DNA from: Rubellimicrobium rubrum
GTDB lineage: Bacteria; Pseudomonadota; Alphaproteobacteria; Rhodobacterales; Rhodobacteraceae
DNA: 64,000 nt
Direction of reading: 5' to 3'
Assembly: GCF_006152115.1 (NCBI RefSeq)
Contig: NZ_VDFU01000017.1
Span: 31,410 to 95,409, forward strand
Shown here: positions 1 through 8,514 of the stretch, in pieces
Layout of the letters: every line of letters begins with the position of its first letter
How positions within the stretch are numbered: position 1 is the first letter of the stretch
Position numbers and translations under genes: made by a program
Notes under the pieces: generated by a model
Databases searched by the model: none
What the model saw: only the letters and a program-made list of their open reading frames with translations
What the model was told of the DNA's origin: nothing

Positions 1-2
1 AC

Positions 3-539
3 ACCGATGTGGACCGCATGGTGGCCGAGATCCGGGCGACCCGGCCGGACTTCGTGCTGAACAACCTCGTCGGGGTGTCGTCCTACGCGTTCCTTGGGGC
101 GATGGCGCGGCTCGGGTGCGAGGACCCGGCCTACGGTCCGGAGCGCTGCCCGATCCTGAGCTGCAACCTGACCGAATGCGAGTTGCCGGCCCTGGGCGAG
201 GCGGCGGAAGGGCTGGTCTCGGCCGGGCCCTACTTCCGCGACGGTGCCGGGGCTGGCTCTTCCTTCGAGGCCGCCGCCCATGCTGCGGTGATGTTCCTGG
301 CTCGGCGGCTTGCGCGCCAGCCCGAGGCCCAACTGGACCGGCTTCTCGCGATGGCGGGCGAGGGGCTGGCCATCGATCCGGCCACGCATCATGCGACGTT
401 GCCCGTGCTCATCGCCCAAGTCGAGAGCGGCGCCTTCCGGCTGCGCCAGCGCAGCGAGGCCGTGCCGCCCGATCCTTACCTTGCCCGGCGTGACCGTTTC
501 GCGATCACGCGCCCGTCGCTCGCCGTGGTGGCGCCGTGA
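3..539 (+). CDS. amiC: AmiC-like amide-sensing protein (5' truncated by window edge)
   Basis: C-terminal ~179 residues of a periplasmic-binding-fold protein of the AmiC/UrtA type; the frame is open to the left edge, so the start lies outside the window. The segment IRATRPDFVLNNLVG and the following SSYAFL are typical of AmiC, the ligand sensor that in Pseudomonas sequesters the antiterminator AmiR until an amide binds. The stop overlaps the GTG start of the AmiR-like gene (GTGA), which is the classical amiC-amiR arrangement. Family membership is clear; amide specificity is inferred from the formamidase downstream. It could instead belong to a urea/short-amide binding protein of the same family. 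Confidence 0.8.
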   Translation, partial: TDVDRMVAEIRATRPDFVLNNLVGVSSYAFLGAMARLGCEDPAYGPERCPILSCNLTECELPALGEAAEGLVSAGPYFRDGAGAGSSFEAAAHAAVMFLARRLARQPEAQLDRLLAMAGEGLAIDPATHHATLPVLIAQVESGAFRLRQRSEAVPPDPYLARRDRFAITRPSLAVVAP

Positions 540-1129
540 GGCGGCTCAGGGTTCCCGACCTTGGCGGCGCGCAGGCTGTGATCCTCCATCGCCCGCACCC
601 GACCGTGCAGGCGCTGGTGCGTCAGCTTTCCGCCATCGGCCTCCAAGCCGAATCCCACTGGCCCGACCTGCCGTCCTCGGCGCTCGGGGCGGACTTCATC
701 TTCTTCGACGTGGACATGGGTCATGACGAGCAGTTTCCCTGGAAGCCGGGGCAGGCCCCCATGCCCATGATCGCGCTGATCGGCTCCGAAACGCCGGGGC
801 GCGTGGAGTGGGCGCTGGGCATGGGCGCGGACGCGCAGATCCTCAAGCCCGTGGGCGATAGCGGCGTTTACAGCGCGCTCCTGATCGCGCGGGCAGGGTT
901 CGAGGCGCGCAAGGCTCTTGCCTCCGAGATCGACGGGCTCCGGGCGCGGCTTGCCGAGCGGCAGACGGTGATCCGCGCGGTGACGATCCTGTCCGTCGGC
1001 CAGGACGACGAGGCGGCCTATGCCGAACTTCGCCGCCTCGCCATGTCCTGGCGCGTGACCATCGAGGAGGCGGCCGCGCGCGTGGTGGCGAACGGGGAGG
1101 CTGGCCGTGTCAGACGCCGCCCTTCCTGA
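536..1129 (+). CDS. amiR: AmiR-like ANTAR-domain transcription antiterminator
   Basis: 197 residues, almost the length of AmiR. The N-terminal half is a degenerate receiver-like domain. After a coiled coil (about residues 110-145) comes an ANTAR domain with the typical AYAELRRLAM and EEAAARVV segments that bind a two-hexaloop RNA. The GTG start overlaps the amiC stop. Known family role: released from AmiC upon amide binding, it prevents termination in the operon leader. No leader or terminator is visible between amiR and the genes downstream, so the target RNA is probably upstream of the window. Confidence 0.85.
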   Translation: MRRLRVPDLGGAQAVILHRPHPTVQALVRQLSAIGLQAESHWPDLPSSALGADFIFFDVDMGHDEQFPWKPGQAPMPMIALIGSETPGRVEWALGMGADAQILKPVGDSGVYSALLIARAGFEARKALASEIDGLRARLAERQTVIRAVTILSVGQDDEAAYAELRRLAMSWRVTIEEAAARVVANGEAGRVRRRPS

Positions 1130-1988
1130 GCCGCGCCGCCGCACTGCGCTGGGCCGCCTCGCGCGCCGTCCGCTCGCCCTTCTCGGCTTGCTCATCATCC
1201 TGGCAACGGTGCTGGCCGCCATCGCCGCGCCCTGGATCGCGCCCTTCGGACGGGACGAGCAGCTTTTCGAGGGGCTGACGCTGGAGGGCGCGCCGATGCC
1301 CCCCGGGGCTCCGTTCTATCTGGGGACGGACCTCCTCGGGCGGGACCTGCTGACGCGCATCCTTTACGGTGCGCGGACCTCGCTGGTGATCGGGGTGGTC
1401 GCGAACGGCATGGCGCTGCTGCTGGGAACCCTCGTGGGGGTCACGGCCGGTTATTTCCGGGGCTGGCTGGGCAGCATCCTCATGCGCTTCACCGACCTGA
1501 TGATGGCGTTCCCGGCGCTGCTCCTGGCCATCTGCCTCGCCGCGATCTTCACGCCGTCCCTGTGGATCGTGGCGCTGGTCATCGCGCTGGTGAACTGGGT
1601 GCAGGTGGCCCGCGTCCTTTACACCGAGACGACCTCGCTGGCCGAGCGCGACTTCATCGCGGCCGAACGCGCCATCGGGGCGGGGCACGGGCGCATCCTG
1701 TGGCTCCACATCCTGCCGCACCTCGTGCCCACGATCATCGTCTGGGGAACGCTCGGCATCTCCACCACAGTGCTCCTGGAGGCGACGCTGAGCTTCCTCG
1801 GCATCGGCGTGCAGCCGCCCGAGCCGTCCTGGGGCAACATCATCTTCGAGAACCAGACCTACTTCCAGGCCGCGCCCTGGCTCGTGTTCTTCCCGGGTAT
1901 GGCGATCCTGCTGCTGGCGCTGGCCTTCAACCTCTTGGGGGACGCGCTGCGCGACGTGCTCGACCCGACGCAGAGGGGGCGCAGCTGA
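1107..1988 (+). CDS. ABC transporter permease, DppC/OppC type
   Basis: 293-residue inner-membrane permease with an N-terminal membrane segment near residues 24-48, the OppC-family N-terminal extension, five further hydrophobic segments and the EAA loop (ERAIGAGHGRILWLHILPHL) that contacts the ATPases. The GTG start lies 23 nt inside the end of amiR and the stop overlaps the next permease (ATGA), so the genes are translationally coupled. It forms the membrane pore together with the following DppB-type protein. Substrate is unknown from the sequence; the neighbours suggest a small amide or an amidated peptide. Confidence 0.9.
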   Translation: MSDAALPEPRRRTALGRLARRPLALLGLLIILATVLAAIAAPWIAPFGRDEQLFEGLTLEGAPMPPGAPFYLGTDLLGRDLLTRILYGARTSLVIGVVANGMALLLGTLVGVTAGYFRGWLGSILMRFTDLMMAFPALLLAICLAAIFTPSLWIVALVIALVNWVQVARVLYTETTSLAERDFIAAERAIGAGHGRILWLHILPHLVPTIIVWGTLGISTTVLLEATLSFLGIGVQPPEPSWGNIIFENQTYFQAAPWLVFFPGMAILLLALAFNLLGDALRDVLDPTQRGRS

Positions 1989-2908
1989 TGGCGGCCTATC
2001 TCGCCCGGCGGCTCGTGGAGTCGGTGCTGATCCTCCTTGGCGTGACGCTGGTCACCTTCTTCCTCTTGTATGTCCTGCCCGCCGATCCCGTGCGCCAGAT
2101 AGCCGGGCGTTCGGCCACCGCGGAGACGGTCGAGAACATCCGCCAGCAACTCGGCCTCGACCAGCCGTTCTGGGTCCAGTACGGGCGCTATCTCTGGAAC
2201 CTGCTGCATCTCGAGCTGGGGCGCAGCTACCTCCAGCGGTCCAACGTGTCCGAGCTGATCTGGGCGCGGCTGCCTCCGACGCTGCTGCTCATGGCCGGGG
2301 CCATCGTCTGCGAGCTGGTCCTGGGCCTCACCATGGGCATCGTCGCCGCGCTGCGCCGGGGCACCGTCGCGGACAACGGCCTGATGATCGCGAGCTTCGT
2401 CGGCGTCTCGGCCCCGCAGTTCGTGGTGGGGCTGCTGATGCTCTACCTCTTCGGGGTGAAGCTCCAGTGGCTGCCGATCAGCGGCTACGGCAGCTTCGCG
2501 CATCTCGTGCTGCCCTCGCTGACCTTGGGGATCCTCGGGGCCGGGTGGTATTCGCGCATGATGCGGTCCTCCATGGTCGAGGTGATGCGGCAGGACTTCA
2601 TCCGCACCGCCCGCGCCAAGGGGCTGGCCCGCCGCCGCGTGATCCTGCGCCACGCCCTGCCCAACGCGATCCTGCCCATCATCGCCATGATCGGCATCGA
2701 CATCGGCATCTTCATGGGCGGCATCGTCGTGGTGGAAAGCGTCTTCGGCTGGCCGGGCATCGGCCAACTCGCCTGGCAGGCCATCCAGCGCGTGGACATC
2801 CCGATCATCATGGGGGTCACCCTGGTGTCTGCCGTGGCCATCGTCCTGGGCAACCTTCTCGCGGACCTCGTCACGCCGCTGATCGATCCGCGCATCCGAC
2901 TTCGCTGA
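1988..2908 (+). CDS. ABC transporter permease, DppB/OppB type
   Basis: 306-residue permease starting at the ATG that overlaps the upstream stop (ATGA). The N-terminal membrane helix (VLILLGVTLVTFFLLYVLPA) followed by the DPVRQIAG segment is diagnostic of the DppB/OppB family. The EAA loop (RTARAKGLARRRVILRHAL) lies about residues 202-220. It partners with the DppC-type permease just upstream and the double ATPase at 5508. A longer open frame extends upstream in the same phase, but that part is a shadow of the preceding permease. Confidence 0.92.
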   Translation: MAAYLARRLVESVLILLGVTLVTFFLLYVLPADPVRQIAGRSATAETVENIRQQLGLDQPFWVQYGRYLWNLLHLELGRSYLQRSNVSELIWARLPPTLLLMAGAIVCELVLGLTMGIVAALRRGTVADNGLMIASFVGVSAPQFVVGLLMLYLFGVKLQWLPISGYGSFAHLVLPSLTLGILGAGWYSRMMRSSMVEVMRQDFIRTARAKGLARRRVILRHALPNAILPIIAMIGIDIGIFMGGIVVVESVFGWPGIGQLAWQAIQRVDIPIIMGVTLVSAVAIVLGNLLADLVTPLIDPRIRLR

Positions 2909-2929
2909 ACAACCAACAGGGAGACAACA

Positions 2930-4561
2930 ATGAAGAAACTGCTCGCCTCCTCCGCGCTTCTGGCGGCCCTTGCGGCACCTGCCTTCGCCCAAGCCACGGA
3001 CACCTACACGCCCGACCCGAACGCCAAGCCCGGCGGCGCGATCACCATCACCTACAAGGATGACGTGGCGACGCTCGACCCGGCCATCGGCTACGACTGG
3101 CAGAACTGGTCGATGATCAAGTCGCTCTTTGACGGGCTGATGGACTACGTTCCCGGCACGACCGACCTGCGCCCCGGCCTGGCCGAGAGCTACGAGATCT
3201 CCGAGGACGGCCTGACCTACACGTTCAAGCTCCGCCCCGGTGTCAAGTTCCACAACGGCCGCGAGATGACCGCCGAGGATGTGGCCTATTCGCTGAGCCG
3301 CGTAACCAACCCGGCGACCCAGTCCCCCGGCGCGGGCTTCTTCGGCATGATCGAGGGCTTCGACGCCATGATGGACGGCTCGGCGACCGAGCTGTCGGGC
3401 GTCACCGCCGTCGATCCGCAGACCGTGCAGATCAAGCTGTCGCGGCCCGATGCGACCTTCCTGCATGTCATGGCTCTCAACTTCGCGTCGGTGGTCCCGC
3501 GCGAGGCGGTCGAGGAGGCGGGCGAAGACTTCGGACGCCAGCCCGTTGGCACCGGGGCCTACCGTCTGGCCGAGTGGACCTTGGGCCAGCGCCTCGTGTT
3601 CGAGAAGAACCCCGACTACTGGCGCGAGGGCGTACCCTATCTCGACCAGATCACCTTCGAGGTCGGCCAGGAGCCCGTGGTCGCGCTGCTGCGGCTCCAG
3701 AACGGTGAGATCGACGTCCCCGGCGACGGCATCCCGCCCGCCAAGTTCCAGGAGGTCATGAACGATCCCGCGCAGGCGGAACGGGTGGTGCAGGGCGGCC
3801 AGCTCCACACCGGCTACATCACCATGAACGTGACACAGCCGCCCTTCGACAACGTCCAGGTCCGGCAGGCCGTCAACATGGCCATCAACAAGGACCGGAT
3901 CACCCAGATCATCAACGGCCGCGCGGTCCCCGCGAACCAGCCGCTGCCGCCCACGATGCCGGGCTACACCGAAGGCTACGAGGGCTACGCCTACGATCCC
4001 GAGGGCGCGAAGGAGCTGCTGGCCCAGGCCGGGCTCGCGGACGGCATCGAGACCGAGCTTTACGTGATGAACACCGACCCCAACCCGCGCATCGCGCAGG
4101 CGATCCAGCAGGACCTTGCGGCGGTGGGTATCACCGCCTCGATCCAATCCCTCGCTCAGGCCAACGTCATCGAGGCGGGCGGAGCGGGCACCGCGCCTAT
4201 GATCTGGTCGGGCGGCATGGCCTGGATCGCGGACTTCCCGGATCCGGCGAACTTCTACTATCCGATCCTGGGCTGCGCGGGCGCCGTCGAGGGCGGCTGG
4301 AACTGGTCCAAGTACTGCAACGAGGAACTGGACGCCAAGGCGACCGAGGCCGACTCCATGTCCGACCCGGCCATGGCCGACCAGCGCCTCGCGCTCTGGT
4401 CCGACATATACACCAAAGTCATGGAGGACGCCGTCTGGGCGCCCGTCTTCAACGAGGAGCGCTACACGATGCGGTCCGCGCGCATGGGTGGGGCCGACAA
4501 CCTGTATGTCGATCCGGTGTCGATCCCCGTCAACTACGACTACGTCTACGTGACCGAGTAA
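2930..4561 (+). CDS. ABC transporter substrate-binding protein, family 5 (DppA/OppA type)
   Basis: 543 residues with a clean Sec signal peptide (MKKLLASSALLAALAAPAFA, cleavage after AFA) and a ribosome site GGGAGA just before the ATG. The body is a SBP_bac_5 domain: TLDPAIGYDWQNW near the N-terminus, then FKLRPGVKFHNGREMTAEDV and the PVGTGAYRLAEW segment. It captures the substrate in the periplasm for the two permeases upstream. Family 5 proteins bind peptides, nickel complexes, opines or other small molecules, so the substrate is open. The AmiC/AmiR and formamidase genes argue for an amide-type nitrogen source. Confidence 0.93.
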   Translation: MKKLLASSALLAALAAPAFAQATDTYTPDPNAKPGGAITITYKDDVATLDPAIGYDWQNWSMIKSLFDGLMDYVPGTTDLRPGLAESYEISEDGLTYTFKLRPGVKFHNGREMTAEDVAYSLSRVTNPATQSPGAGFFGMIEGFDAMMDGSATELSGVTAVDPQTVQIKLSRPDATFLHVMALNFASVVPREAVEEAGEDFGRQPVGTGAYRLAEWTLGQRLVFEKNPDYWREGVPYLDQITFEVGQEPVVALLRLQNGEIDVPGDGIPPAKFQEVMNDPAQAERVVQGGQLHTGYITMNVTQPPFDNVQVRQAVNMAINKDRITQIINGRAVPANQPLPPTMPGYTEGYEGYAYDPEGAKELLAQAGLADGIETELYVMNTDPNPRIAQAIQQDLAAVGITASIQSLAQANVIEAGGAGTAPMIWSGGMAWIADFPDPANFYYPILGCAGAVEGGWNWSKYCNEELDAKATEADSMSDPAMADQRLALWSDIYTKVMEDAVWAPVFNEERYTMRSARMGGADNLYVDPVSIPVNYDYVYVTE

Positions 4562-4566
4562 GGATC

Positions 4567-5511
4567 ATGTGCAAAGCCTGCGACTACACGATCCACGGGC
4601 ATCAGAGCCACTTCGGCTGGGACAACTCGCTTGCTCCGGCCGAAAGGGTGGCCCCCGGATCGACCATCCTGTTTCATTGCCACGACAGCTCGGCGGGCCA
4701 GCTTGGCCCCAAGTCGGTGCTGCAGGACGTGATCGACCTCGACTTCGGCAAGATCAACCCGGTCTCCGGGCCGATCTACGTCGAAGGGGCCGAGCCCGGC
4801 GACGCGCTCAAGATCACGCTCGACAGCTTCGCGCCCTCGGGCTGGGGCTGGACGGCGAACATCCCGGGCTTCGGGCTGCTCGCCGACCAGTTCAAGGACC
4901 CCGCGCTGATCGTCTGGGAGTATGACGCCCAGACGATGGCCCCCGCGATGTGGGGGACGCAGGCGCGGGTGCCGCTCAAGCCCTTCACCGGCACGATCGG
5001 CAACGCGCTGGCCGAGCCCGGGCACCACACGGTGGTGCCGCCCCGGCGGGTGGGCGGCAACCTCGACATCCGCGACATGGGGGTGGGGACGACGCTCTAC
5101 CTGCCCGTCGAGGTGGCGGGCGCGCTGTTCTCGGTGGGCGACACCCACGCGGCGCAGGGTGACGGTGAGGTCTGCGGCACGGCCATCGAAAGCCCGATGG
5201 ACGTTGTCCTGACGCTCGATCTGGTGAAGGGCGCGAACCTGCGGACCCCGCGCTTCGTGACCGACGGGCCGGTGACGCGGCATCTCGACGCCAAGGGCTA
5301 TGAGGTTACGACCGGGATCGGCCCGGACCTGATGGCCGGGGCGCGGGACGCGGTGGCGAACATGATCGACCATCTCTGCGCCACCCGCGGCCTGTCGGCG
5401 GTCGATGCCTACATGCTCTGCTCCGTTTGCGGTGATCTCCGGATTTCCGAGATCGTGGACATGCCCAACTGGGTGGTGAGCTTCTACTTCCCCCGGGCCG
5501 TGTTCGAATGA
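4567..5511 (+). CDS. Formamidase/acetamidase family amidohydrolase
   Basis: 314-residue FmdA/AmdA-family enzyme, which hydrolyses formamide or short aliphatic amides to the acid and ammonia in the cytoplasm. Recognisable features are the HCHDS segment (about residues 37-41), the PGHHTVVPPRRVGGNLDIRD block in the middle and the GDTHAAQGDGE motif (about residues 192-202). It begins 5 nt after the binding-protein gene and its stop overlaps the ATPase start, so it is co-transcribed with a transporter and an amide sensor. Formamide versus acetamide cannot be decided from the sequence. Confidence 0.88.
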   Translation: MCKACDYTIHGHQSHFGWDNSLAPAERVAPGSTILFHCHDSSAGQLGPKSVLQDVIDLDFGKINPVSGPIYVEGAEPGDALKITLDSFAPSGWGWTANIPGFGLLADQFKDPALIVWEYDAQTMAPAMWGTQARVPLKPFTGTIGNALAEPGHHTVVPPRRVGGNLDIRDMGVGTTLYLPVEVAGALFSVGDTHAAQGDGEVCGTAIESPMDVVLTLDLVKGANLRTPRFVTDGPVTRHLDAKGYEVTTGIGPDLMAGARDAVANMIDHLCATRGLSAVDAYMLCSVCGDLRISEIVDMPNWVVSFYFPRAVFE

Positions 5512-7301
5512 CGCTGGCCGAGGCGACACGGGTGGGGGCTGGCACGGCCCCCGCCGACCCGGTCCTCTCGGTCGAGGGGCTCACCGTCTCGGTCGCGACC
5601 GAGACGGGGCTCCGCCCGCTCGTCCGAGGCATCTCCTTCGCGCTGCGGCGGGGGGAGACGCTGGCCATCGCGGGCGAGTCGGGGTCGGGCAAGTCTATTA
5701 CCTCGCTTGCCGTGATGGGCCTCCTGCCCGCGAACGTGCGGGCGACGGCCGGCGCGGTGCGGCTGGCCGGCACCGACCTCCTGCGGCTGCCCGAAACACG
5801 GATGCGGGCCATCCGGGGCGACCGTATCGCCATGATCTTTCAGGAGCCGATGACCTCGCTCAACCCGGTGATGACCGTCGGGGCGCAACTGGTCGAGGCC
5901 ATTCAGGCCCACGAGCCGCTGCCCCGCCGCGAAGCGCAGGGCAGGGCACTCGAGGCTTTGAAGGCCGTGCGGCTCTCCGAGCCGGAACGGCGGCTCCGGC
6001 AGTTTCCCCACGAACTCTCGGGCGGGATGCGTCAGCGCGTGATGATCGCCATGGCCATCGCGCTCCGCCCCGACGTGCTGATCGCGGACGAGCCGACGAC
6101 CGCCCTTGATGTGACGGTGCAGCGCGAGGTGCTGGACCTGCTGCGGGACCTCCGGAGCGAGATGGGCACGGCTATCGTCCTCATCACCCACGACATGGGC
6201 GTCGTGGCCGAAATGGCCGACCGCGTGATCGTCATGAAGGACGGCGCGGTGGTCGAGGAGGGGCCGGTCGCCCAGATCTTCGGCGCACCAGCCAAGGATT
6301 ACACCAAGGCGCTTCTTGCCGCCGTCCCGCGCATGGGCCAGCGCGCCCTGACAGACCCGGCGGCACAAAGGCCCCCGGTCTGCACCCTGCGCGATCTGAC
6401 GGTGCGTTTCGATATCGCACACGGTCTGCTGGGCCGAACGACCCACCGCGTCCATGCGGTCGAGGGCGTGTCGCTGCAAATCCAAGCCGGCGAGACCTTC
6501 GCGCTGGTGGGGGAGTCCGGCTGCGGCAAATCCACCATCGCCAAGACCATCGCGGGCCTTGTTCCGTTCGAGGGCGAGATCGACCTTGCGGGCCACCGAT
6601 TGCGCGGGCAGTCCGACGTGACCCGCGCCGTGCGCCGCGATGCCCAGATCGTGTTCCAGGATCCCGCCGCCGCGCTCGACCCCCGGATGCGGGTAGGCGA
6701 CCTCGTGGCCGAGCCGCTGGTGATCCATGGCATCGGCACAAAGGAGGAGCGCCGCGCCACCGTGGAGCGGCTGTTCGAACGGGTGGGCCTGACCCGCGCC
6801 CAGATCGACCGCTACCCGCACGAGTTCTCTGGCGGGCAGCGCCAGCGCATCTGCATCGCGCGCGCGCTGGCGCTGCGCCCCAAGCTGATCGTCGCGGACG
6901 AAAGCGTCTCGGCGCTGGATGTTTCCGTGCAGGCGCGGGTGTTGCAACTCCTCAAGGAGTTGAAGGAGGACACCGGCGTCGCCTTTCTTTTCATCTCGCA
7001 TGACATGGCGGTGGTGGACTCCATCGCCGACCGCGTCGCGGTGATGTTCCTGGGCCAGATCATGGAGATGGGAACCCGTGCGCAGGTCTTTGGCGATCCC
7101 CGCCACCCTTACACCCGCCGCCTGATCGAGGCGGTGCCGATCCCCGATCCCGGCCATGTCCGGCCGTCCCGTCCCCGCATGGCGGCCGAGACGCCAAGCC
7201 CTGTGCGCCGCGTTGGCGATCCTCCCGAACGGCTCCGGCTCGTGGACGTCGGGGGTGGGCATCTGGTGGCAGAGCAGCCGGGGCGGTCCGACCCTTTCTG
7301 A
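5508..7301 (+). CDS. Double ATP-binding protein of a Dpp/Opp-type ABC importer
   Basis: 597 residues holding two complete ATPase domains, a natural DppD-DppF fusion of the GsiA/YejF kind. Domain 1 has Walker A GESGSGKS (residues 56-63), signature LSGGMRQR near 171 and ADEPTTALD. Domain 2 has Walker A GESGCGKS near 335, signature FSGGQRQR near 440 and ADESVSALD. Each domain ends with the oligopeptide-transporter C-terminal extension. It energises import through the two permeases at 1107-2908. The start overlaps the formamidase stop (ATGA). It is the last gene of the amide operon. Confidence 0.93.
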   Translation: MTLAEATRVGAGTAPADPVLSVEGLTVSVATETGLRPLVRGISFALRRGETLAIAGESGSGKSITSLAVMGLLPANVRATAGAVRLAGTDLLRLPETRMRAIRGDRIAMIFQEPMTSLNPVMTVGAQLVEAIQAHEPLPRREAQGRALEALKAVRLSEPERRLRQFPHELSGGMRQRVMIAMAIALRPDVLIADEPTTALDVTVQREVLDLLRDLRSEMGTAIVLITHDMGVVAEMADRVIVMKDGAVVEEGPVAQIFGAPAKDYTKALLAAVPRMGQRALTDPAAQRPPVCTLRDLTVRFDIAHGLLGRTTHRVHAVEGVSLQIQAGETFALVGESGCGKSTIAKTIAGLVPFEGEIDLAGHRLRGQSDVTRAVRRDAQIVFQDPAAALDPRMRVGDLVAEPLVIHGIGTKEERRATVERLFERVGLTRAQIDRYPHEFSGGQRQRICIARALALRPKLIVADESVSALDVSVQARVLQLLKELKEDTGVAFLFISHDMAVVDSIADRVAVMFLGQIMEMGTRAQVFGDPRHPYTRRLIEAVPIPDPGHVRPSRPRMAAETPSPVRRVGDPPERLRLVDVGGGHLVAEQPGRSDPF

Positions 7302-7540
7302 CAGATGACGAACAAGGCTGGACAAGGAGCGGCCAATCTTTTCCGTAATGCGAAAGGGCCTGCATTCCCGATAAGCCGTGCTGCTCGTCAACGGCCGGTC
7401 GCTTCGGGTTCGGCACTCTGCAAGTGGCCCGGGATGGTGACCGGCTATCCAAAGCGTGGTCTGTGCGACCGCGAACAGGATTGGATCATGCCGGTCCGAC
7501 CCGTTAAGCCCGGCCCACCGTCCCAGATCGGCTGCCTTTC

Positions 7541-8479
7541 ATGCTGTCCACCCTGTCCGTCGTCCTGCCCATCTTCGCGCTCATCCTGGCCGGATGGCTG
7601 GCCCGGCGGTTGGGCGCGCTTGGCGCCGCGGCCACGACGGAGCTGAGCCGCTTCGTGGTCTCCCTCGCGCTGCCGGCTCTGCTGTTCGACATCATGGCCC
7701 ATGCGCGATGGGCGGATCTTTGGCAGCCTGGTTTCGTCGCGGCCTTTGGCCTTGGATCGGGGGTCGTCTTCGGCCTGACCCTGATGCTGCGATTGCGCCA
7801 GTCCCGCCCTTTGACCGACGCGGTTCTCGACGGCTTGAACGCCGGGTATGCGAACACCGGTTTCCTGGGCTTTCCGCTCGCGATGGTGGCGCTGGGCCGC
7901 GATGCCTTGGGACCGACGTTGATCGCCACGATCCTGACGGTCTGCGTCCTGTTCGCCGTGGCCATCGTGATGATCGAGATCAGCCTCCAGCCAGAGTCGC
8001 GCCCGGTTCGCCTCGTGGCCAAGGTGGGCCGATCCCTGCTGCGCAATCCTTTGCTGGTCGCCCCGGTCCTGGGAAGCCTTGTTCCCCTCGCGGGCCTAAG
8101 CCTGCCTGGGCCGGCCGAGAGCTTCCTGCGCCTCCTGGGCGGTGCGGCATCGCCTTGTGCCTTAGTGGCGCTAGGCCTGTTCCTTGCCGATGCGCAAAGC
8201 GCAGGCCTGAAGCGCGACACCAGGTCCACGGCTCTTCTTGTGGCCTTCAAGCTGCTGCTCCAGCCGGCCGTCACCTGGACCCTTGCGGTCGGCGTGTTCG
8301 GGTTGTCACCGGCGATGACCCAGACAGCGGTCCTTCTCGCGGCGCTGCCCACCGGAACCGGCCCCTTCATGCTGGCCGAACTCTATCGGAGGGATGCCAC
8401 CACCACCTCGGGCGTCGTGCTGGCCTCGACCTTGGGCTCGGTTCTCACCATCACTGCGTATCTGGCCTGGATCGGGTGA
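7541..8479 (+). CDS. AEC-family (auxin efflux carrier type) transporter
   Basis: 312-residue integral membrane protein with about ten hydrophobic segments. The N-terminal helix (LPIFALILAGWLARR), the conserved NAGYANTGFLGFPLA segment near residues 105-119 and the ALPTGTGPFMLAELY motif near the C-terminus identify the AEC/BART family. Bacterial members export or import organic acids such as malate or malonate; the substrate here is unknown. The gene is isolated, with about 240 nt of non-coding sequence before it, so it is probably transcribed on its own. Confidence 0.85.
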   Translation: MLSTLSVVLPIFALILAGWLARRLGALGAAATTELSRFVVSLALPALLFDIMAHARWADLWQPGFVAAFGLGSGVVFGLTLMLRLRQSRPLTDAVLDGLNAGYANTGFLGFPLAMVALGRDALGPTLIATILTVCVLFAVAIVMIEISLQPESRPVRLVAKVGRSLLRNPLLVAPVLGSLVPLAGLSLPGPAESFLRLLGGAASPCALVALGLFLADAQSAGLKRDTRSTALLVAFKLLLQPAVTWTLAVGVFGLSPAMTQTAVLLAALPTGTGPFMLAELYRRDATTTSGVVLASTLGSVLTITAYLAWIG

Positions 8480-8514
8480 TCCGCAAAGGGGTCGGCTTGG
8501 GGCGGCAACGCCGA

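Noticed and set aside
1859..4147. Very long open frame (over 750 codons) on the minus strand across the permease and binding-protein genes
   Set aside because: It is antisense to well-supported ABC transporter genes, has histidine/arginine/aspartate-rich low-complexity composition and no domain. Such shadows are expected at this GC content.
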